Of a stretch of DNA of 64,000 nt, positions 17,979-26,424 are shown piece after piece. Where the stretch lies: positions 62,001-126,000 of the forward strand of contig JAURPJ010000015.1 in assembly GCA_030835305.1 (NCBI GenBank), in the 5' to 3' direction. The notes under the pieces were generated by a model. It did no database searches, was not told the origin of the DNA, and was given only the letters and a program-made list of their open reading frames with translations. Both the position numbers and the translations under genes were made by a program. The stretch is from Verrucomicrobiota bacterium (lineage in GTDB: Bacteria; Verrucomicrobiota; Verrucomicrobiia; Verrucomicrobiales; Akkermansiaceae). Position 1 is the stretch's first letter. Each line of letters begins with the position of its first letter.

Positions 17979-18251
17979 CTACCAGCTCTGCATCCAGAGG
18001 AGGAAGGCAAAGAGCAGCGAAGCGAGGAGAAAGACGGCTGTAATAAAGCCAAGGCCAAGGCCAATGCGATGAGGCGACGGCGCGGGCTCTTTGAGTCCAA
18101 ATTGCAGGGGCTTTTCGCCGGGCAGAAATTCCGGTCCCGCGCCTCTGGACTTACTGGAGTTTTTTTCACTCGGCTGTTTCCGGGAAGCGGCGAATTTCCC
18201 GACATAGTCTATCGAGCGATCGCGACCGGGAGTTGGAATTCTTGGGAGCAT
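17979..18251 (-). CDS. Small basic protein with C-terminal membrane helix
   Basis: The protein is 90 residues from ATG 18251. The soluble N-terminal part is rich in K, R, P and S; a single hydrophobic segment lies at the C-terminus (LGLGFITAVFLLASLLFAFLL), giving a tail-anchored topology. An upstream ATG at 18278 would overlap the preceding gene. The start is 8 bases from the stop of another small protein with the same layout, so the two look like a translational pair. Function unknown. Evidence is the clean membrane segment and the tight spacing. Confidence 0.55.
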   Translation of the reverse strand: MLPRIPTPGRDRSIDYVGKFAASRKQPSEKNSSKSRGAGPEFLPGEKPLQFGLKEPAPSPHRIGLGLGFITAVFLLASLLFAFLLWMQSW

Positions 18252-18258
18252 GGCGAAT

Positions 18259-18519
18259 TCAGTCTCCCAAAATGACATAGAAAATCACGAGAAGCATTGG
18301 GAGGGAAAGGATCAGAAAGAAGATCCCGGAAAACCCCTCGTCGGTTTTCAGCTTGGTTTTACGCAAACAGGCATCGAGAGGTTTATCGGTGCCGAGGAAT
18401 TTGACACGAGATTTCGAAATGTCCTTTTCGCGGCCCGAGCGGCCATTACGGCCATCGGCATAGCGGCTGGCATAAGAGCGGGAATCGAGGCCTTTGGGTG
18501 CTGGAAAACTTTTTCTCAT
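18259..18519 (-). CDS. Small basic protein with C-terminal membrane helix
   Basis: The protein is 86 residues from ATG 18519. The N-terminal half is strongly basic (SRSYASRYADGRNGRSGREK) and the end is hydrophobic (FSGIFFLILSLPMLLVIFYVIL), again a tail-anchored layout. It lies 64 bases after mazG and is followed within 8 bases by a protein of the same design, possibly a diverged duplicate or an interacting pair. The reading frame extends further upstream inside mazG, but only the part from 18519 has protein-like features. Function unknown. Confidence 0.55.
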   Translation of the reverse strand: MRKSFPAPKGLDSRSYASRYADGRNGRSGREKDISKSRVKFLGTDKPLDACLRKTKLKTDEGFSGIFFLILSLPMLLVIFYVILGD

Positions 18520-18583
18520 GGACGAATGATGGTTCGGAAAAAATGTCACGCCATGGTAATGGGCGAGACCTTTTATAACCGCG

Positions 18584-19396
18584 CTACTTTGCGGCGTTCC
18601 AGTGGGCGTCCATTTGCTCCAGGGTGGCGTCCTCCAGGGAGATTTGGTCTTTCTTGAGGCCCTTTTCGATTTGGTCGAAGCGGTGAAGAAACTTTTGGTT
18701 GGTCCCTTCGAGGGCGACCTCGGGATCGACATCGAGTTTCCGAGCGAGGTTGGTGACGATGAAAAGAAGGTCGCCAATTTCGGCCTGAAGTTCCTTGGAA
18801 GCAGGCATCCCTTCCACGTGCTTGGCCAGTTCCTCGCGAACTTCGGCCAGTTCCTCGTCGATTTTCCCGGCAATGCCGGTGGTGTCCGGCCAGTCGAAGC
18901 CGACCTTGCTTGCTTTCTTCTGGAGCTTGGCGGCTTTGAGCAAGGCGGGCAACCCCTTGCCCACTCCGTGAAGGTAGGGTTTTTCCTCGTGGCCTTTTTC
19001 AGCTCGCTTGATGTCCTCCCACTGGGCGAGAACGCCATCGGTGCCACCGACATTGGAGTCGCCGTAAACGTGGGGGTGGCGGCGGACCAGTTTGTCGCTG
19101 ATTCCCCGCGCGATGTCGTCGAGGTCAAAGCGCTTTCCTTCCTCGGCCAGCTCGGCATGGAAGACGACCTGCAGGAGGAGGTCGCCGAGTTCTTCTTTGA
19201 GGTTTTTCTCATCATTGGCACGGATGGCGGCAACGGTTTCGTAAGCTTCCTCGATAAGATTGGAAACCAGCGACTCGTGGGTCTGCTCGGCATCCCAGGG
19301 GCATCCGCCGGGAGCACGAAGCCGGTGCATGATGGCACGAAGGCGCTCGATTTGGCGGCCGGGCTCGGCGCAGTTGATCATTTCGTCGTCGGTCAT
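18584..19396 (-). CDS. mazG: Nucleoside triphosphate pyrophosphohydrolase MazG
   Basis: The 270-residue protein has the two-domain MazG layout. The first domain has RAPGGCPWDAEQTH, the metal-binding EEAYE (E49, E50, E53) and EELGDLLLQVVFH (E69, D72); the second has a weaker copy (EIGDLLFIVTNLARK). MazG cleaves NTPs to NMP and pyrophosphate, removing non-canonical nucleotides and lowering ppGpp in E. coli. The start overlaps the stop of the rhomboid gene by one base (TAATG), implying co-transcription. Confidence 0.95.
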   Translation of the reverse strand: MTDDEMINCAEPGRQIERLRAIMHRLRAPGGCPWDAEQTHESLVSNLIEEAYETVAAIRANDEKNLKEELGDLLLQVVFHAELAEEGKRFDLDDIARGISDKLVRRHPHVYGDSNVGGTDGVLAQWEDIKRAEKGHEEKPYLHGVGKGLPALLKAAKLQKKASKVGFDWPDTTGIAGKIDEELAEVREELAKHVEGMPASKELQAEIGDLLFIVTNLARKLDVDPEVALEGTNQKFLHRFDQIEKGLKKDQISLEDATLEQMDAHWNAAK

Positions 19397-20265
19397 TACT
19401 TGCGTCTTGCTTTGTCGAGGATGTCCCTTTCCTTTTTGGTTAGAGACTGAATGCCCTGCTCGGAGATCTTATCAAGGATCCGATCCACTTCTCTGGTTAA
19501 TTCGAGAGGGGAGCGCTTGCTTTCACGAACAACGGTGGCGTCACGGGTGCGCCGTGGACCCTTTTTCTGCGTTCCAGACCCAATTTGTGAAAGTTTAATG
19601 ACGAACTCCTTGAGCGGAGGTAATTTGAGGACAGCAAATCCAAAGATCGCTCCGCCTAGGTGGCCGGCACTTCCTCCGGCATTGTGCCAGTTGAAGATAA
19701 CGGCAAGGGATTCAATGATGAGGTAGCCGATCGCGAAGGTTCGCATCTTGAGAGGGATGAAGAAAAAGAGGAGAATGCGGGCATCGGGTGCGACAAAGTA
19801 GAAAGCTGCCAGGATTCCGAACAAGCCAGCAGATGCTCCCACCATTTGAACAGCCGGAGTGTAACCATCAAAGAATCCGGGGAGGAAGAAAAGCAGGGTG
19901 TAAAAGAGGGCTCCGGCCACTCCGCAAAGAAGGTAGAAGACCAGATACGCCCGGCTGGTCATCCAGCGCTCGATAAAGGGGCCGAAGAAAAATAGGCCCA
20001 GGCAGTTGGCAAGGAGGTGGCCGAATCCGGCATGCAGGAACTGGAAGGTGATCAGTCGCCAGATCTGAAACCCGTAAATTCCCTCTTCAATGCTGAAGCT
20101 GCCGATGCGATAGAATGCTGATTCCTGCAGCCTTTGGCCCGGGCCGGTAAGGAGGATTTGGATGAAAAGGATCCCCACATTGATGATCAGAAGCCACTTG
20201 CTGACAGGGGCGCCCTCGAAGGGGCCGGGCATGCGGGGCGGGCCGGATTGATAGCCCGGCTGCAT
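19396..20265 (-). CDS. Rhomboid-family intramembrane serine protease
   Basis: The membrane protein has about six transmembrane segments and the rhomboid signature: FLHAGFGHLLANCLGLF (His83 and Asn87 from ATG 20265), catalytic serine in MVGASAGLFG (Ser145) and catalytic histidine in GGSAGHLGG (His202). A cytoplasmic C-terminal extension of about 70 charged residues (KKGPRRTRDATVVRESKRSP onward) ends the protein. Rhomboids cut other membrane proteins within the membrane. The start is uncertain; a GTG at 20289 adds 8 residues. It heads an apparent operon with mazG and two tail-anchored small proteins, which could be substrates, an untested idea. Confidence 0.9.
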   Translation of the reverse strand: MQPGYQSGPPRMPGPFEGAPVSKWLLIINVGILFIQILLTGPGQRLQESAFYRIGSFSIEEGIYGFQIWRLITFQFLHAGFGHLLANCLGLFFFGPFIERWMTSRAYLVFYLLCGVAGALFYTLLFFLPGFFDGYTPAVQMVGASAGLFGILAAFYFVAPDARILLFFFIPLKMRTFAIGYLIIESLAVIFNWHNAGGSAGHLGGAIFGFAVLKLPPLKEFVIKLSQIGSGTQKKGPRRTRDATVVRESKRSPLELTREVDRILDKISEQGIQSLTKKERDILDKARRK

Positions 20266-20368
20266 GTACTCACGATCGTTGTATCCCACAACCAAGCAAT
20301 AACAGTGATTGGCAGGACTGGAAAATGAAACTTTTTCTTAAGGCGATTCCGGTTTGTACTTCCTAGCG

Positions 20369-21475
20369 ATGACGCTACGCGATCTCGGATGGAATGATGA
20401 CTTTGGAAAGGCCTTTGAGGAGGTTGTAAAGGATGGCTGGGTGCCTGGCCGGCTGATCCGGGAGACGAAGATTAATTTCTCGGCTCTCCTGGATGATGCC
20501 GAGGAAGTCGATTGTGTGGTGGGGGGCAAAGTCTGGCACGATGCTTCCTGCGACGCCGAGCTTCCCGCGGTGGGGGACTGGGTGGCCATCGATTTGGGGG
20601 CCGGAGAGAATGACGAACACATCATCCGTGCGAGGCTTCCGAGGCAGACTTGTTTTTCGCGCAAGGCTCCCGGTAAAAGCAGCGAGGAGCAGGTGATGGC
20701 AGCGAATGTCGACATTGTTGTGGTCGTGACCGATGCGGGCCCTGACTTCAATCTTCGGCGCATGGAGCGCTATTTCACCATTATACAAAAGAGCGGCGCA
20801 CGTTGCGTGGTGCTGGTGAATAAATCGGATCTGTTTGAACCCGGGGTCAACGAAAAGGCCCGTGAAGAGATTCAGGATCTTTCTCCCGATGCCGAGGTCT
20901 ACGTGACCAGCGCGACGAGGCACGAGGGGCTCGAGGTGCTGAAATCCTACCTCAAACCGGGGATTACCCTGACCATGGTGGGTTCCAGCGGAGTTGGGAA
21001 ATCGACGCTGGTGAATCAACTGCTGGGTGAGGAATGGTTGTGGACCGGCGAGGTGAATGAGGTCACGGGCAAAGGGCGGCACACTACGGTGGCGAGGGAG
21101 TTGGTGGTTTTGGAGGATGGCGGGATGTTGGTCGACAATCCGGGAATTCGCGAAGTCCAGATGTGGACGGACGAGGATACCCTCCGTGATAGTTTTGCGG
21201 ATGTGGAGGATTTGACGAACCAGTGCAAGTTTCGCGACTGCAAGCATCAGGGCGACAAAGGATGTGCCATCGAGGCGGCGGTGAAAGCGGGTGAGCTGGA
21301 CCCGGCCCGCTATGAAGGATACCTTCGGCTCGATGAGGAGATTGAGGAACTCAACTTCCGGCGCAAGAAGCGCCAGATGATCGTTGAGCGTTGGGGCAAG
21401 CGAAATAAGCGCGTCAAGGCGCGAAACCGCGAAGACCGGATCGAGTTGGAGAAAGAAGAGCGAGGCGAACTTTAG
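20369..21475 (+). CDS. rsgA: Ribosome small-subunit GTPase RsgA (YjeQ)
   Basis: The protein is 368 residues from ATG 20369. It has an N-terminal OB-like region, then a circularly permuted GTPase: G4 NKSD (151-154) precedes G1 GSSGVGKST (205-213), G2 threonines in GRHTT (236-240) and G3 DNPG (256-259). A C-terminal zinc knuckle has C286, C291, H293 and C299. RsgA checks late 30S subunit maturation. A TTG at 20354 could add five residues. It is divergent from the rhomboid gene. Confidence 0.95.
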   Translation: MTLRDLGWNDDFGKAFEEVVKDGWVPGRLIRETKINFSALLDDAEEVDCVVGGKVWHDASCDAELPAVGDWVAIDLGAGENDEHIIRARLPRQTCFSRKAPGKSSEEQVMAANVDIVVVVTDAGPDFNLRRMERYFTIIQKSGARCVVLVNKSDLFEPGVNEKAREEIQDLSPDAEVYVTSATRHEGLEVLKSYLKPGITLTMVGSSGVGKSTLVNQLLGEEWLWTGEVNEVTGKGRHTTVARELVVLEDGGMLVDNPGIREVQMWTDEDTLRDSFADVEDLTNQCKFRDCKHQGDKGCAIEAAVKAGELDPARYEGYLRLDEEIEELNFRRKKRQMIVERWGKRNKRVKARNREDRIELEKEERGEL

Positions 21476-21484
21476 GCAGCCTGC

Positions 21485-21964
21485 TTATTGCGGACGGCCG
21501 CGCTGCCAGCTTTCGACCCGGCCATTGGTGAATTTCACCCAGGAAGAAGCCTCGGGAATGTAGACGACACCGGTGCCAACTCCGCCATTCCATCCCCACG
21601 GACCCCAGCCGGGACCGGCGATTCCACCGCGGCGAATTCCCCAACCGGGGCCACCCCAGCCTCCGCCCCAACCACCCAAGGCCGATTGCACGACGACGGG
21701 TGAGAGGCTGTTGTAAATCCACTGCTCGTAGCGTTTGCCATTCTTTTCGCCCTCGGCCTGGCGGTCGGGGCTACCCCAAGCGAGGAAGACGGCAGGTTGA
21801 GTCATGCCGTTTTGGATTTTACCAACTTCGACGAGAGCTTGTTGCTCTGGCTTAAGAGCGCGGAAAATTTTGGGATTCTTCGCGATCCGGGCCGCAGGAG
21901 TGCGCGAATTGCTGCAGCTCACCGCAAAGAGCGCAAGAAAGGGGAGGAAGAGGAGCGTTTTCAT
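21485..21964 (-). CDS. Lipoprotein with glycine-tryptophan-rich segment
   Basis: The 159-residue protein has a lipoprotein signal (lipobox AVSC, Cys17). Residues 40-90 read LKPEQQALVEVGKIQNGMTQ followed by AVFLAWGSPDR, which recalls the small BamE/SmpA-like fold where G-M-T begins a helix before W-G-x-P. A G/W-rich stretch (about 98-130) and a final beta segment follow. A role in outer-membrane assembly would be speculative. The gene converges on rsgA with 9 bases between. Confidence 0.65.
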   Translation of the reverse strand: MKTLLFLPFLALFAVSCSNSRTPAARIAKNPKIFRALKPEQQALVEVGKIQNGMTQPAVFLAWGSPDRQAEGEKNGKRYEQWIYNSLSPVVVQSALGGWGGGWGGPGWGIRRGGIAGPGWGPWGWNGGVGTGVVYIPEASSWVKFTNGRVESWQRGRPQ

Positions 21965-22024
21965 TCACGGCAAGTTAGACGGGGCTGCCTGTCTGCGCAA
22001 ATTTTTCCGAGTTGGTCGTGATCG

Positions 22025-22443
22025 ATGTCATATTTATTGCCGGAAGGCATTTCATTTGAAACCGAGACCGCGTCGGGTAATCTCTACATCAGGGAGGAAA
22101 AAATTTTGAATGATTTTAGCAGTGACTTCGCGCTTGAGACTGGGGCGGGACAGGCCATTTCAGTAGCGGTCTCGGGCAACGAGATCGGCTCGTTCAATAC
22201 CCGGAATTGGAGTTCGTTCCCGGGAGTCCAAGCGAAACAGGGATTTCGACTCTGGCCACATTCTACGTGAAGGGTTTCGTGGGGCTGCGTTATCAAATGC
22301 AGCGGTCCGCTGACTTGGAAACTTGGGTCAACTTGGATGCTCCCTTTCACTTGAGTCAATCGGTTGAGATCAAAACAGCCGCTCACACCATTGAAGACGG
22401 CCAGTTTTACCGAGTCCGCGAAATTTCACCCACCAACAACTAA
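22025..22443 (+). pseudogene. Remnant of a large exported protein
   Basis: Two overlapping forward readings in different frames together look like the end of a verrucomicrobial surface protein. The first (22025-22270) reads FSSDFALETGAGQAISVAV. The second (to 22443) ends with GLRYQMQRSADLETWVNL and DGQFYRVREI, the closing module common in these proteins. The frame changes around 22200-22230, and no signal peptide or full domain is present. It is therefore probably a 3' fragment of a decayed gene just before the PEP-CTERM gene. A short real protein cannot be fully excluded. Confidence 0.5.
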
Positions 22444-22462
22444 AAACGAGCTTTTCAAAATA

Positions 22463-23101
22463 ATGAGAATACAAATTTTAGCTCTAATCAGTGTCACTTT
22501 TCCAGCTCTGCAAGCTGCGGTGATTTATAACGCGGAGCCACAGACGATTGTCGGACTTACGGCTAACAATACCGTTGCTTTTGATTTTGATCGGAATGGC
22601 GTGGAGGATTTGCGAGTAGAGGCTGTTTATTTGGGGCTTTCGACTCCGGTAGTTCAGTTTCTCTCACCCTCGACTACGCAACTTTTGTATGAATGGTCGG
22701 AACCTGCCATGTATGGAGTGGATTTCTTACCATATAGGTCGAGCCAACTGATTGGCCCAGACTCTGAAACAACGGTAGTTCGCTTTGTTTCTCCTGACTC
22801 AGGCGCCGGAACGAGACGACTCACCAAAGGATTTCCACTTCCTGATCCACGAGAAGCTGAACGCAATTTTCTTAATCAGACGGCCTATCTTGGATTTCGT
22901 TTTCAAGGTGAAGAAGGTCTTCATTATGGGTATGCGTTGTTCACGGACACGACCTCGCGGGGAACGACTCTTTTGGCGACGGCTTGGGAAAGTGAGCCGA
23001 ACACTGCAATTGTGGCAGGGGCGGTGCCGGAGCCTTCCACGACGCTCCTCTTGTCGCTGGCGGGTGGAAGCCTTCTCTTTTGGCGAAAACGGGCTAATTG
23101 A
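22463..23101 (+). CDS. PEP-CTERM sorting domain protein
   Basis: The protein is 212 residues from ATG 22463, which gives a normal signal peptide (MRIQILALISVTFPALQA). The body is beta-rich, with VAFDFDRNGVEDLRVEAVYL and YLGFRFQGEEGLHYGYALF, a pattern seen in many PEP-CTERM proteins. The tail has VPEPSTTLLLSLAGGSLLFW followed by RKRAN, a sorting signal for exosortase. The upstream in-frame extension belongs to the preceding remnant. No catalytic motif is seen. Confidence 0.8.
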   Translation: MRIQILALISVTFPALQAAVIYNAEPQTIVGLTANNTVAFDFDRNGVEDLRVEAVYLGLSTPVVQFLSPSTTQLLYEWSEPAMYGVDFLPYRSSQLIGPDSETTVVRFVSPDSGAGTRRLTKGFPLPDPREAERNFLNQTAYLGFRFQGEEGLHYGYALFTDTTSRGTTLLATAWESEPNTAIVAGAVPEPSTTLLLSLAGGSLLFWRKRAN

Positions 23102-23124
23102 TGACACAAGAGGGTGCTACCATT

Positions 23125-24081
23125 CTACTTCGTCAGCTGGTGGAGAGTCTGGAGGGTGAGCTTGCCGGTGTTCTCAAGAGCGCCGGGAGTGATCTTGTCT
23201 AGGGTGTCACCTTTTTCGTGCCAGTAGTCGGCATCGCTGAAGTTGCCGATGAGGTGGAGCACCGCGAGATTGGCGCGATTCATCAGGGGTACGTGGTCGT
23301 CGAGGATGGTGCCGGCGTGAGGCTGGACCCAGTTTTGCAGGTTGAGTTTTGAGGCTGCAGACAGGGTGTGGGATGCGAGCTTTTGGTGGGTGTCTCCACC
23401 GATGAGGAGGGGGATTTTGGGATCTCCGACGATATCGAGGACGATGCCAATCTGTGGTTTGATCAAGCGTTTGTCCAACTGGGCCGCGTAGTAGCGGCTT
23501 CCGTAAAGTCCGTCCTTCGACTGGATGTTTTTGAGGATGGCTTCCTCGCCGTCAAAGAAGACGAGCTCGACGTTTTTGGCGCCTTCGTTTTTGACAGAAA
23601 GGACACGCGCCATTTCGACGAGGACCCCGGTGGAGGAGCCGCTGTCGTTGACTCCGAGGAATTCGAACTCGGCAAAGAGCTTGGTATCGAGGTGGGAGCA
23701 GAGCAGGAAGGGCGTGGAGGAATTCCAGTCGGGATCGGAATCAGGTGAGTAGCGGGCGAGGAGGTTGGTGAATTCCTGCGGGCCGATTGGGGTGATCCCG
23801 GTGAAGGTTTGGCGCTTGGTTTTCCAGCCCAGTTTTGCGAGTTCGGTTTCGAGATACTGCAGGCTCTTTTGATAAGCTTCCGAGCCGATGGGCCTGGGAC
23901 CAAATGCGGTGAGGGCTTCGACGTGAGCGAAGGCATTTTTGCCGGAGAATTCCGAGACGCTTTCCTCTGAAATGGTGCCCGCGATGGCGGCTGCTGTGAT
24001 GGGCTTGGGCTCTTCTTCTTTTTCGCCACAAGCGATGAAGAGGATGAGGACAAGGATGCCGGCGAAGATGGTCTTGATCAC
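23125..24081 (-). CDS. M28-family metallopeptidase lipoprotein (glutaminyl-cyclase-like)
   Basis: The 318-residue protein has a lipobox (IAC, Cys18) and an M28/glutaminyl-cyclase catalytic domain. Candidate zinc and catalytic residues lie in CSHLDTK (His130), GVNDSGSSTG (Asp146), FFDGEEA (Glu179/180), LDIVGD (Asp216) and WHEKGDT (His288). The HLDTK and NDSGSST pattern fits the glutaminyl-peptide cyclotransferase branch better than classical aminopeptidases. It should sit on the periplasmic face of a membrane. The start is GTG. The gene begins 4 bases after the parB stop, an unusual but apparently co-transcribed arrangement. Confidence 0.8.
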   Translation of the reverse strand: MIKTIFAGILVLILFIACGEKEEEPKPITAAAIAGTISEESVSEFSGKNAFAHVEALTAFGPRPIGSEAYQKSLQYLETELAKLGWKTKRQTFTGITPIGPQEFTNLLARYSPDSDPDWNSSTPFLLCSHLDTKLFAEFEFLGVNDSGSSTGVLVEMARVLSVKNEGAKNVELVFFDGEEAILKNIQSKDGLYGSRYYAAQLDKRLIKPQIGIVLDIVGDPKIPLLIGGDTHQKLASHTLSAASKLNLQNWVQPHAGTILDDHVPLMNRANLAVLHLIGNFSDADYWHEKGDTLDKITPGALENTGKLTLQTLHQLTK

Positions 24082-24085
24082 GGGA

Positions 24086-24970
24086 TCAGTCTAGGTCTAG
24101 ACCGAGAAGGTTCAAGATTCTCCCGAGGTCATCGTTGCCGTAATACTCAATCTCAATTTTACCCTTCTTGTCGGTGTGATGAACCACGGTCTGGGTGGCG
24201 AAGTGATCGCGCAGGCGATTCTGGATGGCTGTGATATGGGGATCAACGACCTTGGATTTGCTCTTGGATTTCTTCTGTCCGGTCTTGTGGTAGTTCTGGA
24301 CGAATTTCTCGGCCGAGCGAACCGTCATGTTTTGTCGGAGGATTTGGTCTGCGACGGCGATTTGCTCGCCGGGATCTTTTACGCCGAGGATGGCCTTGGC
24401 GTGGCCCACGGTCAGGTGGCCATCGGCAAGGTGCCGCTGGATGGAGGGCTGGAGGTCGAGGAGGCGCATCGAGTTGGCGACGCTGGCCCTGGATTTACCA
24501 ACGCGTTTGGCAATGACGTCTTGTTTGAGCCCGAAGTCTTTGGCGAGGCGCACGTAACCCTCGGCTTCTTCGATGGCATTGAGGTCCTGGCGTTGCAGGT
24601 TCTCAATGAGGGCCATTTCGAGGACCTCTCGGTCGCTCGATGGTCGCTCGATGACGGGGACGGTTTCCAGTCCCAGGAGGTTGGAGGCCCGCCAGCGTCG
24701 CTCGCCGGCAATGAGTTCCATCTTGCCATCGACCTTCCGGATGATGAGCGGCTGGATAATGCCGAGTTGCTCGATGGATTGCTTCAGTTCGTCGAGTGAT
24801 CCCTCGGGAAAGCGCTTTCGCGGCTGGAGCGGGGACGGAACGAGGTCGTGGATGGGCACCTGGGTGACGCTCTCGCCGGGCCTTAATTCGACCTTGGCAT
24901 CAGGGACGGTATCAGAGGATGCGCCCTTGATCAGTGCTCCCAGTCCTTTTCCCAATGCCTTTTTCGCCAT
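24086..24970 (-). CDS. parB: Chromosome partition protein ParB
   Basis: The protein is 294 residues from ATG 24970, where MAKKALGKGLGALI matches the standard ParB N-terminus. The ParB/Srx CTPase domain includes PLQPRKRFPE and GERRWRA (89-95), then ENLQRQDLNAIEEA and a helix-turn-helix (about 149-171). The C-terminus is a dimerisation domain (about 240-294). ParB loads at parS sites and slides as a CTP clamp. The usual partner parA is not adjacent: the upstream neighbour is a divergent lipoprotein gene. Confidence 0.93.
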   Translation of the reverse strand: MAKKALGKGLGALIKGASSDTVPDAKVELRPGESVTQVPIHDLVPSPLQPRKRFPEGSLDELKQSIEQLGIIQPLIIRKVDGKMELIAGERRWRASNLLGLETVPVIERPSSDREVLEMALIENLQRQDLNAIEEAEGYVRLAKDFGLKQDVIAKRVGKSRASVANSMRLLDLQPSIQRHLADGHLTVGHAKAILGVKDPGEQIAVADQILRQNMTVRSAEKFVQNYHKTGQKKSKSKSKVVDPHITAIQNRLRDHFATQTVVHHTDKKGKIEIEYYGNDDLGRILNLLGLDLD

Positions 24971-25094
24971 ACGAGTCAGGAGATATCGAAGGACTTCGGG
25001 AAAGGAAAGACTGTAATGAATCCTTAATTCATCCGAAATGCCGGAGTGCTTCCGCAGTCTTGACGTGGCGGGGATCTCAGGGCATTCCAAATGG

Positions 25095-25775
25095 GTGAAA
25101 ACACCACTCCTACTCCTATCAATCCTCACCCTCAACGTCTGTTGTCAGGATGATGACGTTCGGGCTTCAACCGTTCCCAAGCGCAACATCGTTCCCATGG
25201 AGGTGAAGGAACGGGCCCAGGCCGCCGTTCAGGAAGTGGTGAACAAAACGATCCGGGGGGATTTTCAGGCGGCGCTGGATTCGATGAATCCCGAATTTCT
25301 GCAGGTGATGGCCCGTCCTTTTGGTGGGCCGCAAAGACTGAAAGCCCAGCTTTTAAGACAGATGCAGGACATGGGGAAAAACGGCGTGACCTTTCAGGCT
25401 GCCATCACCCGCAGGGCCGACATTGCTTTTGAGGTGGATTATGGGTTTGAAGATCTCATCGTCGACGGCAAAAAGGTGATGGGCGAGGATGGCAAGCTCA
25501 AGCAAGTGGCCCGCTATCGCAAGTGGATGGTATTTGTTCCGACCGTGAAGGATTTTCAATACCTTGACCGTTCGACAAAGCCCGCGAAACTCCGCAGCTT
25601 CCGCAAGTGGGATTTTGAAATTGCAATTTCTCCGAAGGATCAAGAGAGATGGACTTTTGTGAACGGGAATGGAATGAATGCGCTGCAGCTGAGGAAGGTC
25701 TTTAAGTTTCTTCCGAAGGAGGATAAGAAATTTCAGTTTCCCGAAATTAAGACCGAGGAGCTGGAACTCAAATAA
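25095..25775 (+). CDS. Lipoprotein, unknown
   Basis: From the GTG at 25095 the product has 226 residues and a lipoprotein signal (VKTPLLLLSILTLNVCC). Earlier starts from 25038 add a non-signal leader. The mature part has a helical segment (AAVQEVVNKTIRGDFQAALD) that resembles the start of NTF2-like DUF proteins, then beta-rich sequence with RKWMVFVPTVKDF. No family is recognised with confidence. It lies 17 bases before the SET-domain gene and is probably co-transcribed with it. Confidence 0.65.
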   Translation: MKTPLLLLSILTLNVCCQDDDVRASTVPKRNIVPMEVKERAQAAVQEVVNKTIRGDFQAALDSMNPEFLQVMARPFGGPQRLKAQLLRQMQDMGKNGVTFQAAITRRADIAFEVDYGFEDLIVDGKKVMGEDGKLKQVARYRKWMVFVPTVKDFQYLDRSTKPAKLRSFRKWDFEIAISPKDQERWTFVNGNGMNALQLRKVFKFLPKEDKKFQFPEIKTEELELK

Positions 25776-25792
25776 ATCCGTTTCAGATTAAA

Positions 25793-26374
25793 ATGGGCAA
25801 AAAGAAAAAAAAGGACCGCAAGCTCTCCAGGCACGAGGAGAAGCTCCGCATCGAAAAGCTCCGCAAACGGGGTCAGAGTGACTTTGTGGAAGTCCGGGGA
25901 TCCGAGATTCACGGACAAGGTGTTTATTGCATCGAGCCGATCAAGAGGGAGCAATACTTCATTGAATATGTTGGTAATCGCATCGACAAGGAGGAGAGCG
26001 AAAAGCGGGCGTGGAAGCAGTTCGAAGAGCACGAGAAAAACGGAGCGGCTGCGGTTTACATTTTCAATCTCACCAAGAAGTGGGACCTTGACGGAAACGT
26101 CGAGTGGAATCCGGCCCGCCTGATCAATCATTCATGTGACCCGAACAGCGAGGCGATTCAGGATGGTAAACGAATCTTTCTTCAGGCTCTTAGGGATATT
26201 GAAGTCGATGAAGAGATCACTTTTGACTATGGCTTCGACGTTGATTGTTACGAGGACCACCCCTGCCGGTGTGGTTCCGAAAAGTGCATCGGATACATTG
26301 TGGGTCGCGACTACCATGATGAGTTGGTCGAGCGCCTCGCGGCTAAGGAAAGCGAGTCGTCGAAGGCTTCCTGA
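25793..26374 (+). CDS. SET-domain protein (putative lysine methyltransferase)
   Basis: The 193-residue protein has a lysine-rich N-terminus (GKKKKKDRKLSRHEEK) and a SET domain (about 31-150): GSEIHGQGVY, the SAM-binding NHSCDPN (112-118) and EEITFDYGFD with the catalytic-type tyrosine (146). A post-SET cysteine cluster (C158, C160, C165) can join C115 to bind zinc. SET enzymes methylate lysines with S-adenosylmethionine; bacterial members occur in Chlamydiae, Legionella and Verrucomicrobiota. The substrate is unknown; the basic N-terminus could contact DNA or ribosomes. No signal peptide, so cytoplasmic. Confidence 0.85.
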   Translation: MGKKKKKDRKLSRHEEKLRIEKLRKRGQSDFVEVRGSEIHGQGVYCIEPIKREQYFIEYVGNRIDKEESEKRAWKQFEEHEKNGAAAVYIFNLTKKWDLDGNVEWNPARLINHSCDPNSEAIQDGKRIFLQALRDIEVDEEITFDYGFDVDCYEDHPCRCGSEKCIGYIVGRDYHDELVERLAAKESESSKAS

Positions 26375-26424
26375 TATTTTCGGTTATGCAAATTCCGTGA
26401 AACCGTGCAGTCTTTTGAGACACC

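Noticed and set aside
18602-19450. Long forward reading opposite mazG
   Set aside because: It is the complement of a well-recognised gene and exists because of codon bias; no family motif. The same applies to long readings opposite the phosphatase (9278-10045), the aldo-keto reductase (16936-17739) and the DUF1549 gene (44354-45088).
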